64,000 nucleotides of DNA from Biscogniauxia marginata. Lineage: Eukaryota > Ascomycota > Sordariomycetes > Xylariales > Xylariaceae. Position numbers and translations under genes: made by a program. Position 1 is the stretch's first letter. Each line of letters starts with the position of its first letter. The stretch spans positions 372,001 to 436,000 of the forward strand of contig MU404080.1 in NCBI GenBank assembly GCA_022695795.1, read 5' to 3'. Shown here in pieces: positions 12,983 through 24,794 of this stretch. The notes beneath the pieces were generated by a model, which saw only the letters and a list, made by a program, of their open reading frames with translations, had not been told where the DNA came from and ran no database searches.

Positions 12983-13471
12983 GGCGGCGGTCCTGGATGA
13001 GGTAGGTCAAGGCGACCTGCTCCGACTGGGTACGTGTGGGATTTTAGAGATAGTCGTCGGATACGTGGTCAGAGTTGACGTTTGTCGTGACTAGAAATTA
13101 TGGCGTAGTTACGAGGTTTTGTTTGGTGGTGTTAATACCGAGAAATCTTGCAAGCGCAGAGTAGGATTGGGAAAATGTCCATTGATGGCTGAGGTTCAAG
13201 AATTTTTAGTGGAGTCTTATTAATCAATAGCGAATCGGAGCGCTAATTCTTCCGCTGTAAGTACACCCGCAGACTATCTACCTACCTAGGTATCGGGTAC
13301 CCAGTGTAGTACTACGGTACCTTAGGTAGTACTTTATCTCTGGGCAGCCGATGAAAGCCCCCACCAAATTTCACTGGGTCCCACCCAAAGAGCTTCGATT
13401 CAATTCAGACGAAGGCGACTCGTCGTCGGTATCGAGTCTCGATAACCCGGGTCTGGATTTCTTACACCACA
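12983..13471. other. Divergent promoter region of RRS1 and mS29
   Basis: About 490 bp between the two start codons. It contains several CCTAGGTA/GGTACC-type palindromic motifs around 13280-13330. No gene is present. Confidence 0.5.
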
Positions 13472-14998
13472 ATGGCATCTACGAACTGTTGGAGGTGCCT
13501 TGCACGGCCCTCACAGCGGCTGTTCGTGTCTACGTCCATAATATCCCTTCCCACCTCGTCGGCGGCCTTCTCGACCTCGACGCAGTTAGCCGTTGTCGCA
13601 AAGCCTACAGAAACAGGAATGTCGAGACACGTACGTTCTGGCAAACGCTTAATACTCGGAAGGAAGAAGCGGACGCCAGACAAGGCCAAGCCGCCAGGCC
13701 CGGGCGAGCGAAAGGCCTTCCGGAAGCGCATCCAGCTGCGCAATGACAATGCGCTGGAGGTGCGTGGGCTCGGCGAGTTCACGGTAGAGAAGGCCGTGGA
13801 CCCCGACGCCGTCGGCCAGGTCGTGGGTATCCCCGAAGCGGTCGTGGACCAGCTGAGGACATGCGAAGCCTTCAAGCCAACCCAAAACTGGAAGCTGTTC
13901 CGCTCGCCGCACATGCTGATCCGGGACGAGACGGTGGACCTGGCAAAACAGATGACAGACGCTATTGCAAAGAAAGAGACGCTGCGAATGGTCATCACGG
14001 GCGATAGGGGCTCGGGGAAGAGCATACTCGGCCTGCAGGCTCTATCTATAGGGTTCCTGAACAAATGGGTCGTCATCAACATCCCCGAAGGTAATACGTG
14101 CACCGAGAAACCCCTTTCTCCTGATCTAGTGCCGAGGGCTATGTTACGAGGGCTCTGCTGACCATCCTGCCATACAGGTCAGGAACTAACTACCGCTATG
14201 ACGGAGTACTCGCAGATGCCAAACTCGGAACTGTTCTCCCAGCCCGTCTACGCCGTCAAACTCATGCAGGCCATCCACAGCACAAACCAGCCCATTCTCT
14301 CGCGCTGCAGGGTCGAATTGGACCACATGCACCTGCCCGTCGCGGTGTCGCGCAACATGAGTCTTGCGACGCTCCTCGGCCTGACCAAGGAGCCCGAGTT
14401 CGCCTGGCCCGTATTCCAGTCCTTCTGGAAGGAGCTGCTGCTGCCGGGGCGGCCCCCCGTCCTGTTCGCGCTCGACGGCCTCGCCCACGTCATGCGCGTG
14501 AGCGACTACCGCTCGCCCTCCTTCCAGCTGATCCACAGCCACGACCTCGCGCTCGTGCGCATGTTCGCCGACGGGCTCGGCGGCAAGACGCGCTTCCCCA
14601 ACGGCGCCGTCGTCCTGGGCGTCACGTCCAAGGGCAACGCGCCGCTCATCCCCTCGATGGACCTGGCGCTCGACCAGGCCGCCGCCCTGCAGGAGCGGCA
14701 GCAGCGCCGGGCTTCCTCCCCGGACGACAAGGTCGAGGTCGAGATCCCCGCGCGCGACCCCTTCTACCGCCGCTACGACGAGCGCGTCTTCGACGCCCTG
14801 AGGGGCGTCCGCGTCCTCGACGTCTACGGCGTCTCCAAGCCCGAGGCCCGCGCCCTCATGGAGTACTGGGCCGCCAGCGGCCTCGTCCGCCTGCGCGTCG
14901 ACGAGAAGAACGTCGCCGAGAAGTGGACCCTCGCCGGCGGCGGCCTGCTCGGCGAGATGGAGCGCTCCGCGCTGTACGATATCCGGGTTCCTGCGTAA
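13472..14998 (+). CDS. RSM23: Mitochondrial small ribosomal subunit protein mS29 (DAP3/Rsm23)
   Basis: Exons 13472-14090 and 14178-14998 are separated by an 87-bp intron (GTAATA...TACAG) and encode 479 residues. mS29 is a GTP-binding protein in the head of the mitochondrial 28S/37S subunit; animal DAP3 is its orthologue. The first about 40 residues are Ser/Thr/Arg-rich without acids, as in a mitochondrial targeting sequence. A Walker A motif GDRGSGKS lies at 177-184 and is followed by KWVVINIPEGQELTTA, which spans the splice. Later conserved parts include PVLFALDGLAHVM (Walker B-like) and YRSPSFQLIHSHDLALV. Exon 2 is strongly GC-rich. Start is the first ATG giving a targeting peptide. Confidence 0.92.
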
Positions 14999-15727
14999 AT
15001 TTACACTACGTATGTATACCTATACAGTAAATAAAGTTTTTCTAAAAAAAAATAAAAATAAAAACTCATGCTACCACGTACGAGTAGCCCGGGAAAATCT
15101 AGGAGGCGAGCGATGTATCATCAAATCATGTGTAAGAACCGACGTGAGACGGGGTGACCTACTACTCATAAGATATAGTTGGTGGCAGAGGGGGAAATAA
15201 AATCAAATAAAACAAAAACGAAATAACACGAATTCTGTATAAGAAGCATATTACTTATCTACGTCACTTCACTCCTGTGTTATGATGTCTCACTACTCCT
15301 GTATTCTCCATTCCCGCCGCACCCCTTCAGGCCTGGTGTTGTAAATGAGTGAAGCCAGAAATAACACAAAATATAGTTAAGAAAAAACGTAGATGCGGGA
15401 AAATGGCAATGTATTTAATTTATGCACAGCCGTATTCCAATAACGCCGCGAGAACGTGATCTGCGTAACCGTGAAGACATTTTTAAACGTAGGATCGATA
15501 GGTACATGTACGTAACTATTATCACCAACCTTCCCTTTCTTTCTGCCCCCCTCCCGCCAGGGATACGCACATAGGGACTGTTGCGTCCCGTTTCTCAATA
15601 TCCCAAGATTATCCTTGGCCCCTTTAGCTAGGGAACCGGGAAGAGAGCTGGATAGGGGCGAGGGGGATGGTAGGGATAGGGTCTAGAATCTGGAGGGCAT
15701 GCTGTGTGTGTAGGTACTTCGCTTATT
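14999..15727. other. 3' intergenic region between mS29 and MCM7
   Basis: Convergent gene ends enclose about 730 bp of AT-leaning sequence with a poly-A-rich run just after the mS29 stop (15040-15065). It is probably terminator and 3' UTR sequence. No gene seen. Confidence 0.5.
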
Positions 15728-18484
15728 TTACTGCATCTCCTCATCACCCGCATCATCGTTGGCAGTGATAAACACCAGCCGACTGCCATTACCGGCCGTT
15801 TGCCAGACCTATAACGTAGATTTGTTAGATAAACCATTGACAGGGGGGAAAGAAAACAGGCAGGGGGGTAGTTTGGTATAGTAATGGAGACTAGATTACT
15901 CACATCAAGACTCGTGTACTCCTCCAAAGCAGCCAACCACTGATCCTCGGTGAAGCCCTTGGCGAGCACGCGCTCGCGCACCTTCCGCATGCTCAGCTCG
16001 ACGGTGCCCTCCTCGTCGTCTTCCTCTTCGCCGGCGCGGCACGCCCCGCCGTCGGCCAGCACCTTGACGAGGTTGTAGATGCGGCTGGAGGCGTTGCCGC
16101 GGCGGCGGCCGGCGCCCTCGTGCGCGGCCAGGCTTTCCTTGCTGGCCTCGACGAGCCGCAGCGCCTCGTCCACGTCGTCCTGACTGACCTCGGAGGCGAA
16201 TCGTAGCCGCGCCAGCGCCTGCGCCAACCGCACCACGCCCAGCAGCGTTCGCGGCGTCGTGTGGCTGAACTGCTTGTTCTTCTTCTCCGCTCGTCGTTGC
16301 GCCTCCCGCAGACGCACGTACGTCTTGGTCAGGTACTCGGTCACCGACTCTGGCACCGTCGGCCGGTAGGTGCGCGCCTGCGCGACGTAGGCGCGGACTT
16401 CGTGCGGGGTGAATACCACATTCGGCTGGGCGCCGTTGGCGTCCCCTTCGGCGCTTGTCGCATATGGGTCCGGGTGTTTACTGTGCATGTGAACATAAGC
16501 TACGTGCTTGGCCAGCTGAGCGTCGCTGTCGCGCGTTGGTGTGTCGAGAAGTAGGAAAAGGATATCGAAACGTGACAGCAAGGCTGCAGGTAGGTTGATA
16601 TTTTCCACCGGAGAGATACGTGGGTTGTATCGACCGTAGATAGGGTTAGCGGCAGCAAGAATGGACGTCCTAGCATTTAGGGTGGTCGAGATACCGGCCT
16701 TGGATATGGAGATAGTCTGCTGCTCCATGACTTCATGGATAGCAGTACGGTCGTTGTCGTCCATCTTGTCGAATTCATCGATACAGCAGATACCGTTGTC
16801 GGCAAGGACGAGGGCACCACCCTCTAGGACCATCTCGTCTGTAACAGGATCACGCATGACGGCTGCGGTAAGACCAACACCACTAGAACCACGACCGGAG
16901 GTGTAGACACCACGTGGGGCGACCTTGGAGATGTACTTCAACAATTGCGATTTAGCCACACCAGGGTCACCCATCAGACAGATGTTGATATCACCACGAA
17001 TGCGCATACCATCGCCCATCGTTTTCGTGACGCCACCGACGAGAAGCAAGAGCAATGCTTTCTTGACATCGAGGTGGCCATAGATCTCGGGAGCAATGGA
17101 CTTGGCCAACATCTCATACACCGCCCCTGACTGGCTGAAGGTGCTAATGCGTCGTAATAGTTTGTCGTCGATAATCATCTCATCGTACGCCTTCTTGTGC
17201 TGGACAATGGTGTGAGCTTCGAGGTAAGGGTCGGTCAGGAGTCCAGCTCGCATCGCCTTGAACCCGGTGTATGGGGTAGGGAGGAATATCCCGGAGACGT
17301 CGACAACATCGCCAGGGTTAATCTGTCGTACCGCGCTGCCGTAACACATTACTGTGAGTGTACGAGGAATCTGACCAATGGGGACTTGTTCTGCCAATTC
17401 CTGAATTTTGACCTCCTGGAAGGGTAGGAACTTGGATGCACGGGAGGACTGGAACAGCTGGCCTTTGGACTGGTTCTGCTTGCACTCCTCTGACGGGCAA
17501 TTGGTAAGGGGCGCATACTGCTTGTCACTGACAGGCTGGAATATCTCGCACCCGCAACGGTCGCAAGTGTAGGCACCCACTTGAACAACCGGCTTAACAT
17601 CGGACACTCTTGTTGAAATGCCACGGATGGTAATGAGGTGGCCGAGATGATCTCCCCGTACTTGTCTCACTGCGAGAGCTTTCACTGGTTTCTCCGAGGT
17701 TGATGTTCTTGGCTTAAAGACGAGCGTATACCGCCGGGTGAGTTGAGCGGGGAAGGTAGATTCGAGTAGTTCGGGGTTGTTTGTGTTGGCCGCAGCCTCA
17801 GCTAGGTCACGATTCCGAGCCTGTCTTCTCTCCATGATAACGTCGAGTACGTCGTCCTTGAATCTAAAGCCTTGTCAGTTGATGTGGATACAACAAGGCT
17901 GTCGGGTTGTTCGTACGTAACACCGGTTGTAGGAGCTGGCATCTTCTTGTCAATGGCCCTGGACAAGATCTCGACATAATGCTTAGTGTTGGCTTCGATA
18001 GAATCAACTAGCTTGAGTCCTTCGTTTGTGTCGTTCTCCCACTTGTGGCTGGTTAGCGGGAACGAACTACACCACCTGCATCGGTTCCAAGTGGTTCCAA
18101 GGGAGCCAGTCTTACAGAAGCAACATCGTCTAGTTCTATTAAAACCTCATCAATCGATCGATCGGCAAGCTTTTGCATCATGTCGGCATATTTGTGCTTC
18201 GGCAGCTTGCTTGCAGCCTTCTCTCTTCGACGTTGATCGCGGGCGTTGTCATCCTCGTCCATAAAATCGTACTCGTCACTTAGATCATCCTCGTCAATGT
18301 TTATCTGGCCGATAGCATGTGTCAGGGCCTGCTCGGGCGATGTCTTGAAGTTCCCAAGGAACTCTTCAAAGGCAGCTAGATGCAACCATGTCAGCCGTAG
18401 TGTATCAAGGGCAGATATTCGGACGAGGAGCTCACCTTGTTGCGCCTCGTAGTCTACAATATTCCTGTACTGTAGCAGCGCCAT
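15728..18484 (-). CDS. MCM7: DNA replication licensing factor MCM7
   Basis: Five exons are inferred: 18484-18436, 18375-18116, 18041-17917, 17863-15904 and 15808-15728. They give 824 residues, as expected for Mcm7. Mcm7 is one of six AAA+ subunits of the MCM2-7 helicase loaded at origins in G1 and activated as CMG in S phase. A zinc finger (Cys 245, 248, 267, 272) is followed by Walker A GDPGVAKS at about 443-450, Walker B CIDEFDKM at about 505-512 and the arginine-finger motif LLSRFD. The 60-bp first intron has a length divisible by three and no stop, so retaining it would add 20 residues; splicing restores the conserved N-terminus. The last 26-codon exon completes the winged-helix end ([17 protein letters not shown]). 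The promoter is shared with PEX1 and carries an ACGCGT box. Confidence 0.96.
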
Positions 18485-19172
18485 TGTGAGCGTGAATTAT
18501 CGTGTCTATTCGATTGAGTATCTCGTTGGCTCGACAAGACGGAATATCAAGAGGATTGCGACAGAATTGGGTGCGTTGGCGGGTGTGTCGCAAGAATTCG
18601 ATCTATAGGCGGAGGCTGGAAGCGCCAAGGGGCTCCAGTCGGGTGCATAAGATAGAAAAAAGGTCTGGTCGAAAAGTCGAAACGCGTAAACGCGACTTTT
18701 CGCGTGTTTGACCAGCCACACTCATTTAAAATGCATCTGTGGCGCATTTACCCCACAATCCCGCCCGGGTGAGGTCCCATGAGGTACCTAGGTACCTACC
18801 TACCTAGGTATCCATTCCATAGTGGACCTAGGTAACCTTTGAAAGGTACGGGCAGGAAAATGTGGCGGGTCCGGCTTTTCTCGATTTGCCTCGGTCGCCG
18901 GCAGCACGTGGTAGGTAGGAAAATACCTAGAAGTACGTACTTCGTAGCCCAAGGACGGGAACCGTGACTTGTCTTTCCCCAGATCCAAAAGCTGCTATGG
19001 ATGTATCCCACCCTCTCTGCTAGAGCAGAGAGTTCCAACGCAACGCCGCCCGGACCCTATCGGAGAATAAAACTGGTCATATATTTACTTGCCTGCCTCT
19101 CAGTCTGCTTTCAATCTGTACATATAATGCATCACCAATGCTTCTAGACCTCACTCGATTCTGTAGCCGAAC
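18485..19172. promoter_or_regulatory. Bidirectional promoter region MCM7/PEX1
   Basis: The two start codons face away from each other across 688 bp. The MCM7-proximal part holds the ACGCGT inverted-repeat element. The middle part (18781-18835) is packed with GGTACC/CCTAGG palindromic motifs. No other gene was recognised. Confidence 0.7.
18670..18702. promoter_or_regulatory. Perfect inverted repeat around an MluI cell-cycle box
   Basis: CGAAAAGTCG (18670-18679) and its exact reverse complement CGACTTTTCG (18693-18702) flank AAACGCGTAAACG, which contains ACGCGT at 18682-18687. Extra CGCG cores lie at 18691 and 18701. ACGCGT is the MCB bound by the MBF (Mbp1/Swi6-type) complex in yeasts, and MCM genes are classic G1/S targets. 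The site is about 185-215 bp upstream of the MCM7 ATG. Binding here is inferred. Confidence 0.7.
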
Positions 19173-22100
19173 ATGGCCCCGCGAAAGAACGCGCAGTCCA
19201 CTGCTGCCGAGATCTCCCTCGTACACTTGAAGAGCTGCTTAGTGAACCTCCCTACGTCGCTTGTCAACCTGCTTGTCAACATCAATACCGTGAGCCAATG
19301 CCTTCCTGGTAGTAATGTAAATATGCCTTTTCAACCCAGCTAAACTCTTGCCATAGCCCGCCCAGAATGTCATCGTCGAGCTCGACTGTCGCCCCCGGTC
19401 TCTGGCCAATGGCCCCGCGAAGTCCAATTCGTCGTCCGCCCAACAGTCTATATACGTCGGATGGACGGGCATGCCCAGCAAACGCAAGATAGCGCCTATA
19501 GTTGATCGTGATGGTATTAATGGCGTACGTGGTAGTAGTAAGGATCAAGAGGTTGCTTCCGTCGAGATCGATGCTACCCTGGCAGCTACCTTGGGCTTGT
19601 TCGATGGCCAGAAAGTCACCGCTGTTATACACGTCGACCCGCCTCTCGCTCATACCATCAACATTGAACCTCTGACGCCCGAAGACTGGGAAATCATCGA
19701 GTTGCATGCTACCTTCTTGGAACTTAATCTGCTTTCGCAAATTCGCGCACTGCCCAACCCCATCTACACACCTACACAGGGTCAACCGCCTAATCCACAT
19801 CCGCTGACTCTCCACCTCTCGCCTACGTCAACCGCGAATATTAAGATTTTGTCACTCGACCCGGCCCCTTCAGCAGATGTCGCATTTGTCAAGATCTCGC
19901 CCGATGCTGAGGTTATCGTTGCGCCTAAAACGAGAGCAAAGCCTTCGAGGAGTAGTCGTGAGAATCGGAGCGTTGGTGGTGCGTCGAGGAAAAGTGCTAA
20001 GAGCTCGGCCAGTACAGTTCGCAGGAAGAGTAGCCGTGAAGAGAAAAAGCCAGCCTTGTTCTTGAGGGGGGTTGACCGAAAGCTGTGTGATGAGTGGTTT
20101 GACGACAAATTTATACCCCAAGACTTTAGTGTGTGGGTAGATCGGGATCTACTGTTTTCCAAGGACTTCCGAGGCGTAAATTGGGTTGCTGTGAGCATCA
20201 TCAGGCCAGCGGGCCTCCAGCCTCCCCTTGATCCCCAACAGCAGCAGCAGGAAGCTGCCAATACAGAAGCCGCCAAATCTACGGAAAAGGTCGTTGCAAA
20301 GCTGCGTCCCTGGGATGACCCTCCAGATAGCCAAACCATCGCCATTTCGACGCCTTTATGTGCCACGCTAGGATGTCAGGGCATAGTCGGCGGAGTTGCG
20401 AAGATCGAGCCAGCACCGCAGCCGGTTTCTCGCAGCACAGTCGAACGCCTAAGGATTTTCCCTTTTTCAAGTGCAATCTCGAAGGCCTCGGATGGTTTAA
20501 AGTTTGGGGGAGAGTCAAAAGCAGAAAAAGAAGAGGCCAGTAAAATGATTTCACACATTTACGGCCAAAAACGCACAGCAGAAGGCCTTCTGCAAGGCCC
20601 TCTGACTGACGGAATGATCTTGGGAACCTACGATGGTCTTGAATTGCCCCAAGGTTGGGAAGGCGGTGTTGTAAAACTTGATGTTCCCAGTTCAAGCTCA
20701 AGCACTCCAGATTCCGTGAAATGGTGTCTCGGGTCTGAGCGCCCCTTGTCGATCGAGGTACAACTACCAATCTCTCGGCCGTCATGGCTTGAAGAAAAAG
20801 ACATAGACGAGGGTATACCTTCAAGTGATTCTTTGCTTGTTGGGATTGACCCGCTTCTGACAGACTTAAAGTCGCATCTTTCATACATGTCATCCGTTAT
20901 GCTTACTGGTGCATTGGGATCCGGCAAGACGGCCGTTGCGCAGTCTCTTGCCCAAAAACTACGCGAGGAATTCTTATTCCATACCACGTATTTCCCTTGT
21001 CGTAAACTCGTCAATGATGAAAGTAGGATAACTACTATCAAGGAAACGTTGAACAGAGTGTTTATGAGCGCTAGTTGGGGTGCAAGACTCGGGGGGAAAG
21101 CAGTCGTTATTCTTGATGACTTAGACAAGCTATGTCCAGCTGAGACTGAACTGCAAGTTGGAAATGATAATGGACGAAGCCGACAGATCAGTGAAACCAT
21201 CTGCTCTATTGTACGTCAATACTGTGGGCGAGACGGCGGGGTAGTGCTTCTTGCGACCGCTCAGGGCAAGGATTCCCTCAATAATGTAATCATTGGAGGT
21301 CACGTTGTTCGAGAGATTATAGATCTAAAGGCACCGGACAAGGAGGGACGTAGACGAGTGATGGAAACCGTCGTCAAACAATATACTGTGTCCCAGGACA
21401 CAACATCTTCGTCCGCTTCAAATGGAAGCCGTCCGACGACGGCTGATGGAAGCGCTAGGGGAGAGGATGGTGGCGCATGGATGGATGGGGGTAGCCAGGC
21501 GAGCCGGAATAATACAGGCTCCAAATCCAAGAAAGATGGTTTTCTTCTAGATCCCGATCTTGACTTCCTCGACCTCGCTGGTGAGACAGACGGCTATATG
21601 CCTGGAGACCTCATCCTTCTCATCTCTAGAGCTCGGAATGAGGCTCTAATACGATCAGTCAGCGAGACACCGTCCAAGACGTCGCTAGATATTATCCAGC
21701 TAAGTCGGACCGATTTTGACAATGCCCTAAAAGGCTTTACTCCGGCATCGCTTCGCAATGTCACTTTGCAGACCTCGACTACAACCTTCGATTCAATTGG
21801 TGGCCTAAAGGAAACCCGGCAGATACTACTCGAAACACTACAGTACCCGACAAAATACGCGCCTATATTTGCCCAATGTCCACTCAGGCTTCGTTCTGGT
21901 CTGTTGTTGTATGGGTTTCCGGGTTGTGGTAAAACACTTCTCGCAAGCGCAGTGGCCGGCGAATGCGGACTTAACTTCATTTCCGTCAAAGGCCCCGAGA
22001 TCCTAAACAAATATATCGGTGCTAGCGAGAAGAGCGTACGGGACCTTTTTGAACGTGCGTCGGCAGCAAAACCGTGTGTTCTATTCTTCGACGAGTTTGA

Positions 22101-22962
22101 CTCGATTGCGCCTAAGCGTGGACATGATTCGACGGGTGTCACGGACCGAGTTGTCAACCAGCTCTTAACGCAAATGGACGGCGCGGAGGGACTTTCAGGT
22201 GTCTATGTATTGGCTGCGACATCTCGACCAGACCTCATCGACCCCGCACTGTTGCGTCCTGGGCGCTTGGATAAAAGTCTATTGTGTGATTTCCCGAACG
22301 TTGAGGATCGGATAGACATTATGCAAGCCTTGGGCAAGAAAGTCAGGCTTAACGAGGAAATTTTGTCATCTGAAGAGGGTCTCTTGGAATTGGCGAGACG
22401 CACCGAGGGATATTCTGGTGCTGATCTACAAGCACTCATGTCTAATGCCCAACTAGAGGCAATACATGATGTGCTCAACGATATAGATCTTCAGCCTTCT
22501 GGCAATAAGCGCGGTACAAGTAACGCGCGGGATAAACCGGCCGTCAGAACCCGCCCACGTAATTTTGTTCAATTTCGCTACGGCGCTGAGGCTTCTGCCG
22601 CTGAAGCCCAGGAACGAGCCAAAGGGGGCTACAATAAATCGGCAGAATTTGCAGAGAACGCAGCCATTGCTGCCAAACTCGCTGAAATCAAACTAGCAAG
22701 GAAACGGGCAAAGTTAGGCCAAAAAGACGCTGGCAATGATGAAGTTGAGCAGAGTGATAAGGAAAAGATGGGGAAGAATACTGAAGTTCTCATTGGTTGG
22801 AAGCATATGATGAAAGCATTAGATAGCACGAGAGCCAGTATCAGCGCTCAGGAGCGAAGCAGACTTGAGCGCATCTACAGGGAATTTGTTGTAGGTCGCA
22901 GTGGAGAGATGCGCGATGGACAAGGAAGCATGGAGATTGGTGGACGCAGTAGTCTCATGTAA
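19173..22962 (+). CDS. PEX1: Peroxisomal AAA+ ATPase PEX1
   Basis: Exon 1 (19173-19289) and exon 2 (19357-22962) flank a 67-bp intron (GTGAGC...CCATAG) and encode 1240 residues. With Pex6, Pex1 forms the hexameric motor that pulls ubiquitinated Pex5 receptor out of the peroxisomal membrane. The N-terminal region has the double-psi/Cdc48-N-like fold signature (VEIDATLAATLGLFDGQKV, then PLTPEDWEIIEL). D1 contains the P-loop GALGSGKT at about 557-564 with a divergent core. D2 is canonical: GFPGCGKT at about 892-899, FFDEFDSIAPKRG, and LLRPGRLDKSLL. The short exon 1 supplies a conserved N-terminal start. The gene diverges from MCM7. Confidence 0.95.
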
Positions 22963-24794
22963 ATTTGTTTCATAGTAGCGTAAAGTATCTATTGTATTAG
23001 GTAGGTATATATATCACGGGGGCGATACCAAACACTCTTATCTCCTGACTTTAATTGTTCATCATCATACTAGTAGGTACCTAGTTAACGCTCTGGTAGT
23101 CCCCAGTCTTGACTGGTTAGACATTGTGCAATGCATGAGCTAATGCAGAGATGCCGCCGTTGAAGTTGCATTAGTGTTCATTTTATCCAGCTATGTATAG
23201 ATGTAGGTTAGGTGGTTATATATGTACTTACCTACTACCTAGGTAGGTAGCCTTCGCCCCAGTTTCAAGCGAAATAACCAAAAAAAAAAAAATTAGGAAA
23301 GAAAGGATTGATACATTCGCTCGTTAATTAGAATTGAAAGACATTTGTATGGGTGTGCACGTCCAGGGAGATATGGATACGTAGCTCACACACGTAGGTA
23401 GTTCATGAGATTCTAAAAAGAGAGGCAGGTAGGCTGGGATTCACCCTGAACTCACTAATTGAGGCTCAAAAGTAAAGGGAGCCGCAATGATTGGTGAGGT
23501 TGTGTGCAGTGATCTGATTGGCTAAATTCTTTTTGGCACTAGCCCCGCATGTAGGCTAGTGCAACGCTAACGAATTCCCAAGGTACATCTTCTGCCAAAT
23601 TCAATTCCACCTGAGGTGAGGCCAGCCATACCCGGAACATCAACACATACTCCTTTGAACCTTCAACAACATCGGCACCTCGTGGAGCCACAACAGCGCC
23701 GTCCAATAGACACTAAAAAGCTTTACCGGGTATTCCGTGCATAGATAAATCTGTCCCAATTTTCTCCGACAAGATTAGCTAACCCTGCCGTTGCGGAATG
23801 AGCTATCGTCAACCCAGTTCTCAGCCCTATCAAATGGTGATAGTCCGGTGAGAGAACCTCCCACCCCTAAGGGTATTAGAAACCCATATAAGATACCTCC
23901 AGTAAAGGACTCGTAATAAGAAAACCAGGTAAACATCTGACTCGGGCAGCCACTCAGAGCACGCGTTGGGACCCTGTGGGAGCGTTGCTAGCTAGCTCTC
24001 TCTCACCTCTTATTTTTTGTCGTTCTTCTGTAAGTCTGGTTTCTCAAATTTCCTCACGCGCAATCAACATTCATTCTCTTTTATTTCTACCTTCACCTTC
24101 TGTTTACGAACCTGCCGAAATTTCTCTTCCGTCGCCATCTCAATCTATAAATCTGCCCGTTTTCTTGCCGATTTTCTCTCCGATTTCCCTTCCCGTCACT
24201 ACCACAACTATCCACTCGAATCTCGGCTTCATGGGGGCCTGCCATAGCCGCCATGTCCCATCCAACGATCACCCCAACCCAACTCCTGTATATGCCCAAC
24301 GGGGCTCCACTGGCCGTCAACCCGGGAGTGAGAGGGGATCCTTATACCATAGCCCTCCTAGGGATCGACCCGCCCGCTTACAAAGTCCCCATTCCAGTAT
24401 ACTCAGAGACTCGCATTCGAAAGGAAGCAGCAGCGGCCACGACAGAACCATCCAGGCGAGTAAATGGTGTTGGAGATAGTCTAGGCCTGCCTTGCTCAAT
24501 TTCGCCTGGACCTCGGAATCACGCTACCCCTTGCTGCTTATCGCGCCGTTTCATCCCATTGTTCGCCCTCGCTTGTTACCCATGGATGTTGGTGGTGTTC
24601 GATTTTCCCCTATAGCTCGCTCCTCATACTCTTCATTGTCCCTTCTTCTTTGTTTTTATTATCGTCCTCCTCCTTCACTCTCTTTGCAATGTCTCTTTTT
24701 TTTCTTTTTTTCTTTTTTTTCCCATTTCATATTCATGGTGTGACTAGGGTTATGCTAACTAGTACAATAGTCCAGAAGAGAAGATTGGGACGCC
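22963..24794. other. Intergenic region and probable leader of the kinase gene
   Basis: This 1.8-kb stretch contains CCTAGGTA motifs (23235-23250), an A-run near 23280 and, from about 23990, pyrimidine-rich sequence typical of a long fungal 5' UTR. A strong 3' splice site with branch point (GCTAAC, then ACAATAG ending at 24770) sits 24 nt before the kinase ATG. A donor at 24460 (GTAAAT) would give a 311-bp leader or coding intron. Two overlapping frames of over 70 codons are open upstream of that donor. Confidence 0.55.

Noticed and set aside
12192..13010. 272-codon minus-strand frame overlapping RRS1
   Set aside because: It is Arg/Pro-rich low-complexity sequence in another frame of the GC-rich RRS1 gene; the RRS1 frame carries the conserved motifs.
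23976..24479. 167-codon frame containing MGACHSRH before the kinase
   Set aside because: It cannot be spliced into the kinase frame (phase 1 at the donor) and has a Ser/Leu/Pro composition typical of pyrimidine-rich leader DNA.
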